This document shows, piece after piece, positions 44,106-53,029 of a stretch of 64,000 bases of DNA. Made by a program: the position numbers and the translations under genes. Below the pieces are notes generated by a model. The model was given only the letters and a program-made list of their open reading frames with translations. It did not search any database and had not been told where the DNA came from. This stretch comes from Pontibacter korlensis (GTDB taxonomy: Bacteria > Bacteroidota > Bacteroidia > Cytophagales > Hymenobacteraceae), in contig NZ_CP009621.1 of the NCBI RefSeq assembly GCF_000973725.1, positions 4,333,001 through 4,397,000 on the forward strand, written 5' to 3'. Every line of letters begins with the position of its first letter. Position 1 is the first letter of the stretch.

Positions 44106-44948
44106 TTAGAGTTCAGCTAAACTAAACGTTTCTTTCAGGCGAACGCCCTTTTCTGTATGCTGTACTGTGCAGCACTGGTTCTCTGAATCATGCTCGAAGA
44201 AAAGAACCATTTCCTCATCAGCAGCCCGACTCAAAAATTGAGCTTTCTCATCTAAGGTCAAAAGAGGGCGTGTATCGTAGCCCATTACATATGGCAACGG
44301 GATATGACCTATTGAAGGCAAAAGGTCTGCCATATAAGCTAACTTGCGGCCTTTATACTCCATTATAGGCACCATCATCTTATCAGTATGGCCATCAGCA
44401 TAAAATATCTCAAACTGTGGGAAAGGTGAAGGATTATTTGGATCAACAAACTTCAGGTGCCCACTCTCCTGCATAGGTAGGATGTTTTCCTTTAGAAAAG
44501 AAGCTTTCTCACGAGCGTTTGGTTTAGTTGCCCACTCCCAATGATCAGCATTCGACCAGTAAGTTGCGTTAGGGAATACCAACTCTAAAGCTCCATCACT
44601 GTTTTTATACTTAATACCGCCACCGCAGTGGTCAAAATGCAAGTGTGTAAGAAACACATCTGTAACATCATCCGTTGAAAATCCGGCAGCATGCAAAGAG
44701 CTCTGTAAAGAGGCATCACCGTGAAGATGATAGTGGCTGAAGAACTTTGCATCTTGCTTATCCCCTATCCCATTATCAATCAGTATCAGCCTGTCTCCAT
44801 CCTCAATCAGCAAAGAGCGCATAGCCCACGTACACAAGTTGTTTTCGTCAGCCGGATTCGTTCGCTGCCATAGTGTTTTAGGCACGACACCAAACATTGC
44901 ACCGCCATCTAGTTTGAAAAAACCTGTATCAATTACGTGAAGCTTCAT
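44106..44948 (-). CDS. MBL-fold metallo-hydrolase
   Basis: A metallo-beta-lactamase-superfamily hydrolase of 280 residues. The metal motif is THLHFDHCGG (H102, H104, D106, H107), with further ligands expected at ADGHTD and FEHD. The layout (DNGIGDK; DLLPSIGHIPLPYVMGYD) resembles lactonase/N-acyl-homoserine-lactone-type enzymes, but the substrate cannot be assigned. It is probably cytoplasmic. It is separated from accA by a terminator and heads a two-gene unit with the patatin. Confidence 0.87.
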   Translation of the reverse strand: MKLHVIDTGFFKLDGGAMFGVVPKTLWQRTNPADENNLCTWAMRSLLIEDGDRLILIDNGIGDKQDAKFFSHYHLHGDASLQSSLHAAGFSTDDVTDVFLTHLHFDHCGGGIKYKNSDGALELVFPNATYWSNADHWEWATKPNAREKASFLKENILPMQESGHLKFVDPNNPSPFPQFEIFYADGHTDKMMVPIMEYKGRKLAYMADLLPSIGHIPLPYVMGYDTRPLLTLDEKAQFLSRAADEEMVLFFEHDSENQCCTVQHTEKGVRLKETFSLAEL

Positions 44949-45007
44949 AGTTCTGATTGTTTATGTGAAATATTTTTTATAATCTCTTTAAAAGATGAGA
45001 AGGCATC

Positions 45008-45060
45008 AAAAAAAATGAATTAGAGACAAGAACAACTGCTCAGGCCCCTAATTCATCTCT
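45008..45060 (-). terminator. Terminator of accA
   Basis: On the minus strand ATGAATTAG pairs with CTAATTCAT across a 24-nt loop and is followed by a run of T. It starts about 20 nt past the accA stop codon. Confidence 0.55.
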
Positions 45061-45079
45061 TATACTTGTTAGAGTTAGC

Positions 45080-46030
45080 TTATGCCTCGATAACCACTCC
45101 CATATTAGAGAACTTCTCAATTCGTTCCATGATACGTTCCTCAGAATCCATGGTTCCAAGCTCATCTAATAGTCTGACTATTTCTTTCTTCAACGTACGC
45201 ATCATTTTGTCCGGGTCCAGGTGCGCGCCACCCAGAGGCTCCTTAATGATACCATCAATTAACTTATTTTGAAGCATGTCAGTGGCTGTTAACTTCAGCG
45301 CCTCCGCTGCCTGCTCCTTGTAGTTCCAGCTGCGCCATAAGATAGAAGAGCATGACTCAGGCGAGATCACAGAATACCAGGTATTCTCCAGCATCATAAC
45401 ACGGTCTCCAATAGCAATGCCTAAAGCACCACCTGAAGCACCTTCACCAATAATGATGCAGATCACCGGCACCTTCAGCATGAACATTTCTTTCAGGTTA
45501 CGGGCGATGGCTTCGCCTTGTCCTCGTTCTTCTGCCTCAAGACCAGGGAAAGCACCAGGAGTGTCGATGAACGTAACAATAGGCTTGTTGAACTTCTCTG
45601 CCATCTTCATCAGGCGAAGAGCCTTGCGGTAACCCTCAGGATTAGCCATGCCAAAGTTACGCAACTGACGCTGCTTGGTATTACGTCCTTTCTGCTGGCC
45701 GATAAACATAACACTACGTCCATCTACCTCTCCAAAGCCACCAACCATGGCTTTATCATCGCTAACCGTACGGTCACCGTGTAGTTCAACAAATTTATCA
45801 GTAATGCCTTGGATGTAATCCAAAGTATAAGGTCTTTCTGGGTGACGAGAAAGTTGAACACGCTGCCAACGGGTAAGGTTAGCATATGTTTCTTTCTTTA
45901 GAGTCTTAATCTTCTCCTCCAGGGCCTTTACCGCCTCCGAAACATCAACCTGACTTTCGTTGGCAAGTTTTTTCATCTCCTGCAGTTTGCCCTCTAGAGA
46001 AGCAATGGGCTGTTCGAAATCTAAAAGCAT
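45080..46030 (-). CDS. accA: Acetyl-CoA carboxylase carboxyltransferase subunit alpha
   Basis: With AccD it transfers the carboxyl group from biotin to acetyl-CoA, starting fatty-acid synthesis. The 316 residues show the usual N-terminal helical part (LDFEQPIASLEGKLQEMKKL) and the crotonase-type core: DRTVSDDKAMVGGFG, KPIVTFIDTPGAFPGLEAEERGQGEAIA, IIGEGASGGALGIAIGD and YSVISPESCSSILWR. The start is ATG 46030, with a TAAATTTG box upstream. accD is not nearby, which is common. Confidence 0.97.
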   Translation of the reverse strand: MLLDFEQPIASLEGKLQEMKKLANESQVDVSEAVKALEEKIKTLKKETYANLTRWQRVQLSRHPERPYTLDYIQGITDKFVELHGDRTVSDDKAMVGGFGEVDGRSVMFIGQQKGRNTKQRQLRNFGMANPEGYRKALRLMKMAEKFNKPIVTFIDTPGAFPGLEAEERGQGEAIARNLKEMFMLKVPVICIIIGEGASGGALGIAIGDRVMMLENTWYSVISPESCSSILWRSWNYKEQAAEALKLTATDMLQNKLIDGIIKEPLGGAHLDPDKMMRTLKKEIVRLLDELGTMDSEERIMERIEKFSNMGVVIEA

Positions 46031-46188
46031 AAGTTCTTAGCTTGTGTTTAGCACTACAAATTTAAGAGTTTCCGCCAATGCACGTAACACAAGAGTGAAT
46101 TTAAACTTGTCTTAAAAAATAATTCCCCTGTAAATGAAGAGGTTTAGAATTTTTACTGAAAATATAGCGCTAAAAATATGCTCTGGAC

Positions 46189-46219
46189 TTGCACAATTAA
46201 ATCCGAGCACATACCTTTG
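46189..46219 (+). promoter_or_regulatory. Promoter of the tRNA-Asp operon
   Basis: TTG (46189-46191), a 20-nt spacer and TACCTTTG (46212-46219) match the Bacteroidota consensus. Transcription would begin near 46225, about 32 nt before the first tRNA. Confidence 0.65.
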
Positions 46220-46256
46220 CATCACTTTAACAGACAGTGTTAGAGAAAAAGTAAAT

Positions 46257-46330
46257 GGTCTGGTAGTTCAGTTGGTTAGAATGCCGCCCTGTCACGGCGG
46301 AGGTCGCGGGTTCGAGTCCCGTCCAGACCG
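46257..46330 (+). tRNA. tRNA-Asp (GTC), copy 1
   Basis: A 74-nt cloverleaf. The acceptor stem is GGTCTGG with CCAGACC, the anticodon stem CCGCC / GGCGG carries CTGTCAC with anticodon GTC (46291-46293), and the T arm contains GGTTCGAGTCC. The CCA end is not encoded. The discriminator base is G, as expected for Asp. It is identical to the second copy 59 bp downstream. Confidence 0.96.
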
Positions 46331-46389
46331 CAGATAAAACTGCGGTAGTCGCACAAAAGAGCAAAAGGCTCTTAAACATCAAAAGTATT

Positions 46390-46463
46390 GGTCTGGTAGT
46401 TCAGTTGGTTAGAATGCCGCCCTGTCACGGCGGAGGTCGCGGGTTCGAGTCCCGTCCAGACCG
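46390..46463 (+). tRNA. tRNA-Asp (GTC), copy 2
   Basis: Base-for-base the same as the first copy, with anticodon GTC and no encoded CCA. The 59-bp spacer before it contains a small AAGAGC/GCTCTT hairpin that could guide processing. A terminator follows directly. Confidence 0.96.
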
Positions 46464-46468
46464 CTCTT

Positions 46469-46502
46469 AAAAGAGCCTGAGTTAATTCTCAGGCTCTTTT
46501 TT
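46469..46502 (+). terminator. Terminator of the tRNA-Asp operon
   Basis: A perfect 13-bp stem (AAAAGAGCCTGAG / CTCAGGCTCTTTT) with a 6-nt loop and a following T-run, 6 nt past the second tRNA. Confidence 0.85.
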
Positions 46503-46514
46503 GTTTGTGTACTA

Positions 46515-46556
46515 AAAATAAGGGCCTGCCGAGTTTCCTCAGCAGGCCTTTATTTT
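46515..46556. terminator. Terminator of gmd
   Basis: A stem of about 14 bp with one G-T pair (core GGCCTGC / GCAGGCC) flanked by A-rich and T-rich runs. It lies 18 nt past the gmd stop codon and can work in both directions. Confidence 0.75.
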
Positions 46557-46573
46557 GTTAATATGCGTGTCTG

Positions 46574-47692
46574 TTACTGCAACTCATGGTAGTTATAAAC
46601 TTTATGACCACCTTCCACCAAGTAGCTGTCACGCTTGAACAGCTCAATGTCAGCCTCCATCATATCTTTTACCAAGGCAGGCAGGTCATACTTGGGTTGC
46701 CACTGCAGTTTTTCTTTGGCTTTGGTAGCGTCACCAATCAATAGCTCTACCTCGGTTGGACGGAAGTAGTTAGCATCTACACATACAACCTCACGACCCA
46801 GCTCTAATTGATAGTCGGGATTATTACAAGCTGCCACGTAGCCTTTCTCCTCCACTCCTTCTCCTCTGAACTCAATCACAATGCCTAGTTCAGCAAAGGA
46901 CATTTTCACAAAGTCACGAACTGTAGTAGTTACACCTGTTGCGATGACGTAATCTTCTGGCTGATCCTGCTGAAGAATACGCCACATTGCCTCTACATAA
47001 TCTTTAGCGTGGCCCCAGTCTCGTCTGGCATCCATGTTACCCAAATACAGCCTGTCCTGCAGGCCCATTCCTATTCGGGCGGCTGCACGCGTGATCTTTC
47101 TTGTAACAAAGGTCTCACCTCTCAGCGGCGACTCGTGGTTGAAGAGGATACCATTGCAGGCATACATGCCATAGGCCTCACGGTAGTTAACAGTGATCCA
47201 GTAAGCATAAAGCTTAGCAACAGCATAAGGAGAGCGAGGATAGAACGGAGTAGTTTCCGTTTGAGGTACTGCCTGTACTAATCCATAAAGTTCAGAAGTA
47301 GAGGCTTGGTACACCTTGGTCTTTTTCGTTAAACCAAGAATCCTGATCGCCTCTAAAATACGAAGCGTTCCAAGGCCGTCAGCATTTGCTGTATATTCTG
47401 GCGTGTCGAAGCTCACCTTCACGTGGCTCATAGCCGCCAGGTTATAAATCTCGTCAGGCTGCGTCTCCTGAATGATGCGGATTAGGTTTGTGGAATCGGT
47501 CAAGTCCCCGTAGTGCAGCTTAAAGTTAATGTTCTGCTCGTGCGGATCCTGGTATAAATGGTCGATTCTGTCTGTATTAAAGCTTGAGCTGCGGCGCTTA
47601 AGGCCGTGCACTTTATATCCTTTGCTTAGAAGTAGCTCAGCCAGGTATGCTCCATCCTGACCGGTTACACCAGTAATAAGGGCAGTTTTCAT
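46574..47692 (-). CDS. gmd: GDP-mannose 4,6-dehydratase
   Basis: It converts GDP-D-mannose to GDP-4-keto-6-deoxymannose, the first step to GDP-L-fucose. The 372-residue SDR enzyme has the NADP-binding motif GVTGQDGAYLAELL near residue 8, and SSFNTDRIDHLYQDPHE. Its catalytic YxxxK is YAVAKLYAYW, and FNHESPLRGETFVTRKI is family-typical. It is the last gene of the minus-strand polysaccharide cluster, directly after fcl. Confidence 0.97.
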   Translation of the reverse strand: MKTALITGVTGQDGAYLAELLLSKGYKVHGLKRRSSSFNTDRIDHLYQDPHEQNINFKLHYGDLTDSTNLIRIIQETQPDEIYNLAAMSHVKVSFDTPEYTANADGLGTLRILEAIRILGLTKKTKVYQASTSELYGLVQAVPQTETTPFYPRSPYAVAKLYAYWITVNYREAYGMYACNGILFNHESPLRGETFVTRKITRAAARIGMGLQDRLYLGNMDARRDWGHAKDYVEAMWRILQQDQPEDYVIATGVTTTVRDFVKMSFAELGIVIEFRGEGVEEKGYVAACNNPDYQLELGREVVCVDANYFRPTEVELLIGDATKAKEKLQWQPKYDLPALVKDMMEADIELFKRDSYLVEGGHKVYNYHELQ

Positions 47693-47742
47693 TTGTAAAG
47701 GGTTTGTAATATGTATAGAAGTATATTGAACGGATATATATA

Positions 47743-48678
47743 CTACACTTCTACAAATTTGTTTTTAAAATCTGCATAAGCTAAGGCAATTCCCTCAGAT
47801 AAAGAGGTAGAATGTTTGAAACCAGCACGATGCAGTTTCGAGACATCCATCAGCTTGCGCGGGGTGCCATCCGGCTTGGACGTGTCAAACTCCAGATCGC
47901 CTTCGAACCCCACCACTTCCTTCACAAGGAGCGCCAGTTCTTTTATGGTGATGTCCTCCCCTGTTCCAATGTTCACAAGCTCGCGTTCATTGTAATGCGC
48001 CATCAGGTAAAGGCAAGCCTGAGCAAGGTCATCGGCAAACAAAAATTCACGTCGTGGGCTACCGGTGCCCCAAACGGTTACAGCGGGCGCGCCGGCCTCT
48101 TTGGCCTCATGAAACTTGCGGATCAGCGCAGGAAGAACATGAGAATTGCTTAGGTCATAGTTGTCGTTGTAGCCATACAGGTTGGTAGGCATAACGCTGA
48201 TGAAGTTACAGCCATACTGGTCGCGGTATGCCTCGCAGAGCTTTACACCTGCAATCTTAGCGATGGCATAGGGCTCGTTGGTAGGTTCCAAGGGACCAGT
48301 CAGAAGATACTCCTCCTTCAGCGGCTGTGGAGCTAACTTGGGGTAGATACAGGATGATCCCAGGAACATCAGTTTCTCTACTTCATACTTATAAGCGCTG
48401 TGGATAATGTTCGCCTCAATCATGAGGTTGTCGTAAAGGAATTCAGCCCGGTAAGTATTGTTGGCTTGGATTCCGCCTACTTTAGCAGCAGCCAAGAAAA
48501 CATACGCTGGTCTTTCCTCCTGAAAGAAGTTATCTACAGCAAACTGGCTTCTCAGATCCAGTTCTTTTGATGTGCGGGTGATGATGTTGGAAAAGCCCTC
48601 ACTTTGTAGCTTTCGAACGATGGCAGAGCCGACCATGCCTCTATGGCCCGCTACGTATATTTTAGAATCTTTATGCAT
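47743..48678 (-). CDS. fcl: GDP-L-fucose synthase
   Basis: An epimerase-reductase that converts the Gmd product to GDP-L-fucose with NADPH. The 311 residues carry the Rossmann motif GHRGMVGSAIV near residue 11. LGSSCIYPKLAPQPLKEEYLL, the catalytic YxxxK (PYAIAKIAGVKL) and SVMPTNLYGYNDNYD complete the family pattern. The pair fcl-gmd shows that fucose enters the surface polysaccharide encoded by this cluster. Confidence 0.97.
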   Translation of the reverse strand: MHKDSKIYVAGHRGMVGSAIVRKLQSEGFSNIITRTSKELDLRSQFAVDNFFQEERPAYVFLAAAKVGGIQANNTYRAEFLYDNLMIEANIIHSAYKYEVEKLMFLGSSCIYPKLAPQPLKEEYLLTGPLEPTNEPYAIAKIAGVKLCEAYRDQYGCNFISVMPTNLYGYNDNYDLSNSHVLPALIRKFHEAKEAGAPAVTVWGTGSPRREFLFADDLAQACLYLMAHYNERELVNIGTGEDITIKELALLVKEVVGFEGDLEFDTSKPDGTPRKLMDVSKLHRAGFKHSTSLSEGIALAYADFKNKFVEV

Positions 48679-48717
48679 AAATATATATGAAGATAGGTAC
48701 TAAACGAATAAGGGGAA

Positions 48718-51093
48718 TTACCCCCTTATTCGTTTCCACCAAGACTTTGTTTCGTTATCTTCAGCATAATAGCCATAGCCATATCCGTAACCATACCCGT
48801 AGCCATAGTTTAGTTTCTTATAATCAACATCATTGAACAGAATGGCTGTTTTGCGAATCTTACCTGACTCTACTTGCAGTTGCAGATTTTTAAGGAAGTC
48901 CTTGATTGTATAATCTTGGCGCACCATAAACACATTGGCGTCTGATAACTGCATCAGTTCTAATCCATCAGAAAGTATGCCTACAGGCGGAGTATCCATA
49001 ATTATATAATCATAGCGTTTCTTTAACTCCACAATAAGCTCAGACATACGGTTGCTCAATAGTAATTCAGAAGGGTTGGGCGGGATATCTCCAGAAGGGA
49101 GTACATGCAGGTTTTCCTGAATTGTTTTGTTAATTACCTCATCTAAGGTGATATGACCAGCCAAGTAATTGCTTAGGCCTGTGCTACTGCTTACCCCTAG
49201 GTCCGTGTTATTATTTGGCTTACGCATATCCGCATTTACCAGAAGCGTTTTCTCCCCAGAAATAGAGATGATATAGGCTAAATTCTTGGCAGAAAAAGTT
49301 TTACCCTCCCCACTGATAGAAGAGGTGATTACAATGATCTTGCCTCCTTCTGTTGCTGTATCAGTTACACCTGTCATGTATCGCAGGTTAGATCTAACAG
49401 TTCGAAAAGCCTCAGCTAAAGCCGATTTTGGGCTAAGGTTTGCCAGTAGGTTATCTTCTTTTTTGTTATGACCTACAAGTCCAAGCAAAGGAAGCTCTGT
49501 AAATTTGGCTATATCCTCTACAGTATGAATTTTATTATTCATCAGCTCTTTTATGAAAATAAAAGCCAATGGCAAACCAAGTCCAAGCGCAAGGGCTATA
49601 CCATAATTACGGAGTGGAAGCGGAGCAGTCTGCTTACTAACAGAGGCCTCTTTTAAAATCGTAATATCAGAGGTGTTTGCAGCTTTTGAGATACCTGCCT
49701 CTGCACGCTTCTCCATTAAGAACACGTACAAATTCTCACTTAAGCTATAGAGTCTTTGAATATTAATCAACTGTCTCTCCGAAGAAGGTAGCTTTTGCAA
49801 TTCTGCAGCAGCCACTTGTATTCGCTGATTTAAATTTTTAAGAGCAATCTGATTAGCCTCCTCCAAGCTGCTCAGGTTTTCAAGCAGTGATGCTCTTACC
49901 TCAGCTAATTGCTGTCTTTTAACTTTTATTCCTGGATTGTCCTGCCCTTGATTAGATGAGGCAACACTCAGCTCGGTTTGAAGCGTTACTAATTGAGAAA
50001 CCAAGGCGTTTAGCACAGGATCACTTATGCCTAATGTTGCAGGAGCTTGAATTTGATCATTGGCATTTTCCTTACTAAGGTAGTTTGACAAGTAGTCGTA
50101 GTATCGGGAGTTCATTAAAAGCTCAGCTTTTCTCTGCTCCAGGGACTCCAGTTCACCGGCCACTTTTGCACCTGCTGCACTTAAATCCATAGCTGAATTA
50201 CGTCTTTTAAAATCCTCTAACCTTGACTCGATGAAATAAAGCGAATCGCTGATTTGCTGAAGTTGCACATCAATAAAGTCTAATGTACCAACAGCCTTTG
50301 CATTCTTGATGGCAAGATTATTCTGCCTGTATGTTTCCATATGGGCATTCAGGTAGTCAACATCTTTCTTTGGAGTAGTGCCTCCTACGGTTAAAACCAA
50401 GGCAGAAGCATCTCCTCCGTAAGGAGATACAGACAAATTTGAGGCATACCTTCTAGCTAAGTCATCCAAATCATTCAGCACAAAAAGCACCTCGTTACCT
50501 GCGAAAGGCTCAGGTTTCAATAACTCGATAGTGAAGGCGAAGCCATCTATTAGGTATGATTTCCCAAACTTGAACGATTTATCATTTAGTTTAGAATTCC
50601 ATTTCTGGTTCTCAGTTGACAGGGTATAGGTATCCTGATCAACTAAGCTTATTTTAAAACTAATATTATAGGGCGCGTCAGCAGAGGTCGTATCAAAAAC
50701 TACGTGTATTGGAGCATCTCCTTTATATGCTTCAAGTAACAAGACGTTTCCCTGAATGAAGTAGCTAACTCTAAAGTCTAATTTATCAAGCGTCTCGCGC
50801 GCTAGAGACTTTGTCTTCAAAATCATGGACTCATTTGTAAGTCCCTGAGTTCCTTTGAATAGTTCAGAACCATATAGGAGAGCTGCTGCATTAGCCCCTT
50901 GCGTAGCATCACCCGAAACCATCACCGTTGAAGTAATCTCATACTGAGGAACAGTATACCTATTTACAAGATATGCTACTGTTAGCGCTAGGATGGCACC
51001 TAAGACAAAAAGATACCATTTAGCTATTGCCGAGTTTAATACAGCTTTAAAATCAATAAAGCTGCTTTCTTCAGGATTGAAAGTAGATTCCAA
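48718..51093 (-). CDS. Wzc-type polysaccharide co-polymerase with tyrosine autokinase domain
   Basis: An inner-membrane protein that sets chain length and couples export to phosphorylation. The 791 residues run: Wzz domain with TM1 (about 28-48), a long periplasmic coiled coil (about 270-450) with GNVR-like TM2 (about 493-512), and a cytoplasmic BY-kinase with Walker A SSISGEGKTFSAKN (about 591-604), A' LLVNADMRKP and Walker B YDYIIMDTPP. The tail YG x6 then YY (763-776) has eight Tyr for autophosphorylation. The start is TTG 51093, because a stop codon lies just upstream in frame. It follows the Wza-like gene by 12 nt. Confidence 0.93.
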   Translation of the reverse strand: MESTFNPEESSFIDFKAVLNSAIAKWYLFVLGAILALTVAYLVNRYTVPQYEITSTVMVSGDATQGANAAALLYGSELFKGTQGLTNESMILKTKSLARETLDKLDFRVSYFIQGNVLLLEAYKGDAPIHVVFDTTSADAPYNISFKISLVDQDTYTLSTENQKWNSKLNDKSFKFGKSYLIDGFAFTIELLKPEPFAGNEVLFVLNDLDDLARRYASNLSVSPYGGDASALVLTVGGTTPKKDVDYLNAHMETYRQNNLAIKNAKAVGTLDFIDVQLQQISDSLYFIESRLEDFKRRNSAMDLSAAGAKVAGELESLEQRKAELLMNSRYYDYLSNYLSKENANDQIQAPATLGISDPVLNALVSQLVTLQTELSVASSNQGQDNPGIKVKRQQLAEVRASLLENLSSLEEANQIALKNLNQRIQVAAAELQKLPSSERQLINIQRLYSLSENLYVFLMEKRAEAGISKAANTSDITILKEASVSKQTAPLPLRNYGIALALGLGLPLAFIFIKELMNNKIHTVEDIAKFTELPLLGLVGHNKKEDNLLANLSPKSALAEAFRTVRSNLRYMTGVTDTATEGGKIIVITSSISGEGKTFSAKNLAYIISISGEKTLLVNADMRKPNNNTDLGVSSSTGLSNYLAGHITLDEVINKTIQENLHVLPSGDIPPNPSELLLSNRMSELIVELKKRYDYIIMDTPPVGILSDGLELMQLSDANVFMVRQDYTIKDFLKNLQLQVESGKIRKTAILFNDVDYKKLNYGYGYGYGYGYGYYAEDNETKSWWKRIRG

Positions 51094-51105
51094 CTTATAA
51101 TTCGT

Positions 51106-51885
51106 TTATTGTAATCTTGTATAGAGTAGAACAATAGATGCTAAGAAACCAAAGCCTAGAGATATAGTACCGAAAACATTCTCCCGGAAGAACTTAGCAG
51201 GCAGGGGATCAACCACGAGCATATCGTCGGGCTTTAAATAGAAGTTATTCTTCGCTAAAGTAGTTTCGTCCAAAAGGCTGAAAGCATAAATTTTAGCTTG
51301 CCCCTCTTCGTAACGAATCAACTTTATTTTACCCCGATCCGCATAACTGGTCAAGCCGCCAGCAGTAGCAATAGCCTCCATCACATTAATGTTGTCCTGG
51401 TAGGTAGTAAACTGCCCTTGGCTTCCTACTTCTCCAACTATGGTATAGCGAAAAGTTAACAAGCGCAGGTTCACAGTTGGATTTGCCAGGAAAGGCTTAA
51501 GTGCTTCAGTTACAGCAACACGGGCCTCTGGCATAGTAAGCCCAGTCAAATGAACTTTACCGACTACAGGAATCAAAATATCTCCAGCATCATCAATTGT
51601 GTAGCCACTAAGAACAGGATCATCAGAACCTGAGGTAGTTACAGGTGAATTTAGAAAATTATATTCCGTAGGTGTAGTTGTCTGAACTCTTAATGACAGC
51701 ACATCACCGGGCTTTAGAGTATAAACCGGCTTCTTAAGGTCAAATGTCTTCAAAAGTTCATCTGCTTTACCCTGATCTTTTACTTCAGGGTTCTCCTGTA
51801 ACAGGAGAAGCTTTTTTTGTGGTACACAGGAGGCAAAAATCACCATCCCCAGCATGATCCACCACGCGATAAGGGTTTTGCGCAT
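51106..51885 (-). CDS. Wza-like polysaccharide export lipoprotein
   Basis: An outer-membrane-associated export protein with Poly_export and SLBB domains. The 259 residues have a lipoprotein signal ending IFASC (Cys20). Then come YTLKPGDVLSLRV, IDDAGDILIPVVGKVHLTGLTMPEA and LRLLTFRYTIVGEVGSQGQF...NVMEAIATAGGL, typical of the family. A C-terminal helix (GFLASIVLLYTRL) may cross the outer membrane as in Wza. It partners the downstream Wzc-type kinase. Confidence 0.92.
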   Translation of the reverse strand: MRKTLIAWWIMLGMVIFASCVPQKKLLLLQENPEVKDQGKADELLKTFDLKKPVYTLKPGDVLSLRVQTTTPTEYNFLNSPVTTSGSDDPVLSGYTIDDAGDILIPVVGKVHLTGLTMPEARVAVTEALKPFLANPTVNLRLLTFRYTIVGEVGSQGQFTTYQDNINVMEAIATAGGLTSYADRGKIKLIRYEEGQAKIYAFSLLDETTLAKNNFYLKPDDMLVVDPLPAKFFRENVFGTISLGFGFLASIVLLYTRLQ

Positions 51886-51908
51886 CAGATTATTATTCCT
51901 TCTATTAT

Positions 51909-51930
51909 AGATTAACCTAAAGGTTTATCT
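51909..51930. promoter_or_regulatory. Near-perfect 22-bp palindrome upstream of the wza-like gene
   Basis: Arms AGATTAACCT and AGGTTTATCT flank a central AA, with a single T-T mismatch. It lies 24 bp upstream of the wza start codon, in the leader or promoter of the polysaccharide operon, and is a candidate operator. Confidence 0.45.
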
Positions 51931-52020
51931 TGTAGTATATTTTTTCGCTTGAAATGGTAAAAATATGAAAATAATGCTTGGGATTACATTTTTAAGTTCA
52001 ATTAAATTCGATGTCCTAGG

Positions 52021-52908
52021 TTAAAACTGCACCTGAATCCCATTTGATATAGCATACACAAAGTTAGTAACAGGCACAATAGGCTCATCTTCAAATGTAC
52101 AACTGAAGTTTGTTTTAAAAGAAAACCTTGTATTTAACTTTACCTGCAAGGTCACATCTCCGCTGACTCTGTTGCGAAACGTGTCAATTCTATTGTCATA
52201 ACCAACCTGATAGTATACAATTCCTTCCGTACTTACTAACTCGTTGATCTTTGCCTTTATACTGGCGTAGTTTGTAGATATCAGAAGGTCTGACGTGATT
52301 AGCCTGTTCTCCTCCTCAGGGTTCTCCCACTCCTCATGCTCATGCATAAAGCCACTACCAAGGTATATCCCACTGTTCTTACGCTTCAGCAAACGATAAC
52401 GAACCCCTCCCCCGGCCAGTGTTCTTAGCTCTAGCCCCCTAGCTTTATCAGCTTGTAATTGCGTGAAGAGTTCATTTGAAAGTCGCCTCTTGCGAAATAG
52501 ATTTACCCTAAAATGAGAGTATCCTGTACTTGCCACAGTGTTTCGAAGCTCTTTAGAATCATAGTTAACTAACAAGTAGTTGTAGTAGTTTAGCAGCAGA
52601 TAGCTGTGCTTCTCAGCAACGTAGGCTACATCTCCAGTAAATGTTAACTGAAGATAGTTGTTAGGATTATCCTTGCCTGCGTTTCTGTTGAACATAGAAA
52701 AGCTAAAGCCTGCTTTTCCTGTAAAGTAACCAGAGGTGTCCCGATCTACCCGCGATTGCTCAATGTTTAGAATTTGACCAAATACTTTAGGGGAACTAGA
52801 ACAAATAACCAGAAAAAGAAGCAAAGCAAAAAACCTTGCACTCCTTGACAGGAAGAAGTGGCATAAAGAAAATATTATCAGCATAAAATAGCTTGCTAAC
52901 CTAAACAT
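52021..52908 (-). CDS. DUF481-like outer-membrane protein
   Basis: A 295-residue barrel candidate. The N-terminus has a long hydrophobic region with a likely signal ending KVFGQ (about residue 45), so translation may start at an internal Met (residue 9) instead of ATG 52908. The mature part shows paired strands (NNYLQLTFTGDVAYVAEKHSYLL, GVRYRLLKRKNSGIYLGSG, FSFKTNFSCTFEDEP) and ends ISNGIQVQF, typical of DUF481 proteins. It precedes the wza-like gene and may belong to the same polysaccharide unit. Function is unknown. Confidence 0.65.
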   Translation of the reverse strand: MFRLASYFMLIIFSLCHFFLSRSARFFALLLFLVICSSSPKVFGQILNIEQSRVDRDTSGYFTGKAGFSFSMFNRNAGKDNPNNYLQLTFTGDVAYVAEKHSYLLLNYYNYLLVNYDSKELRNTVASTGYSHFRVNLFRKRRLSNELFTQLQADKARGLELRTLAGGGVRYRLLKRKNSGIYLGSGFMHEHEEWENPEEENRLITSDLLISTNYASIKAKINELVSTEGIVYYQVGYDNRIDTFRNRVSGDVTLQVKLNTRFSFKTNFSCTFEDEPIVPVTNFVYAISNGIQVQF

Positions 52909-53029
52909 TTCGCCAATTCTAACGCATATATTCTAAAGGAGCAAATTAGATGATGGTTGATACTAATTTAAGCTTAGAAACTAAAATTAGCAGCTCTTCT
53001 TCCCTTTCGGAATAAATATAGTTTTGGAC

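Noticed and set aside
46134..46337. Small open frame across the first tRNA-Asp
   Set aside because: It runs through the tRNA promoter and the tRNA itself, so it is a chance frame.
48718..52908. Whether the polysaccharide cluster is a horizontally acquired island
   Set aside because: No integrase, repeats or clear base-composition shift is visible, and the tRNA-Asp pair nearby has no flanking duplication.
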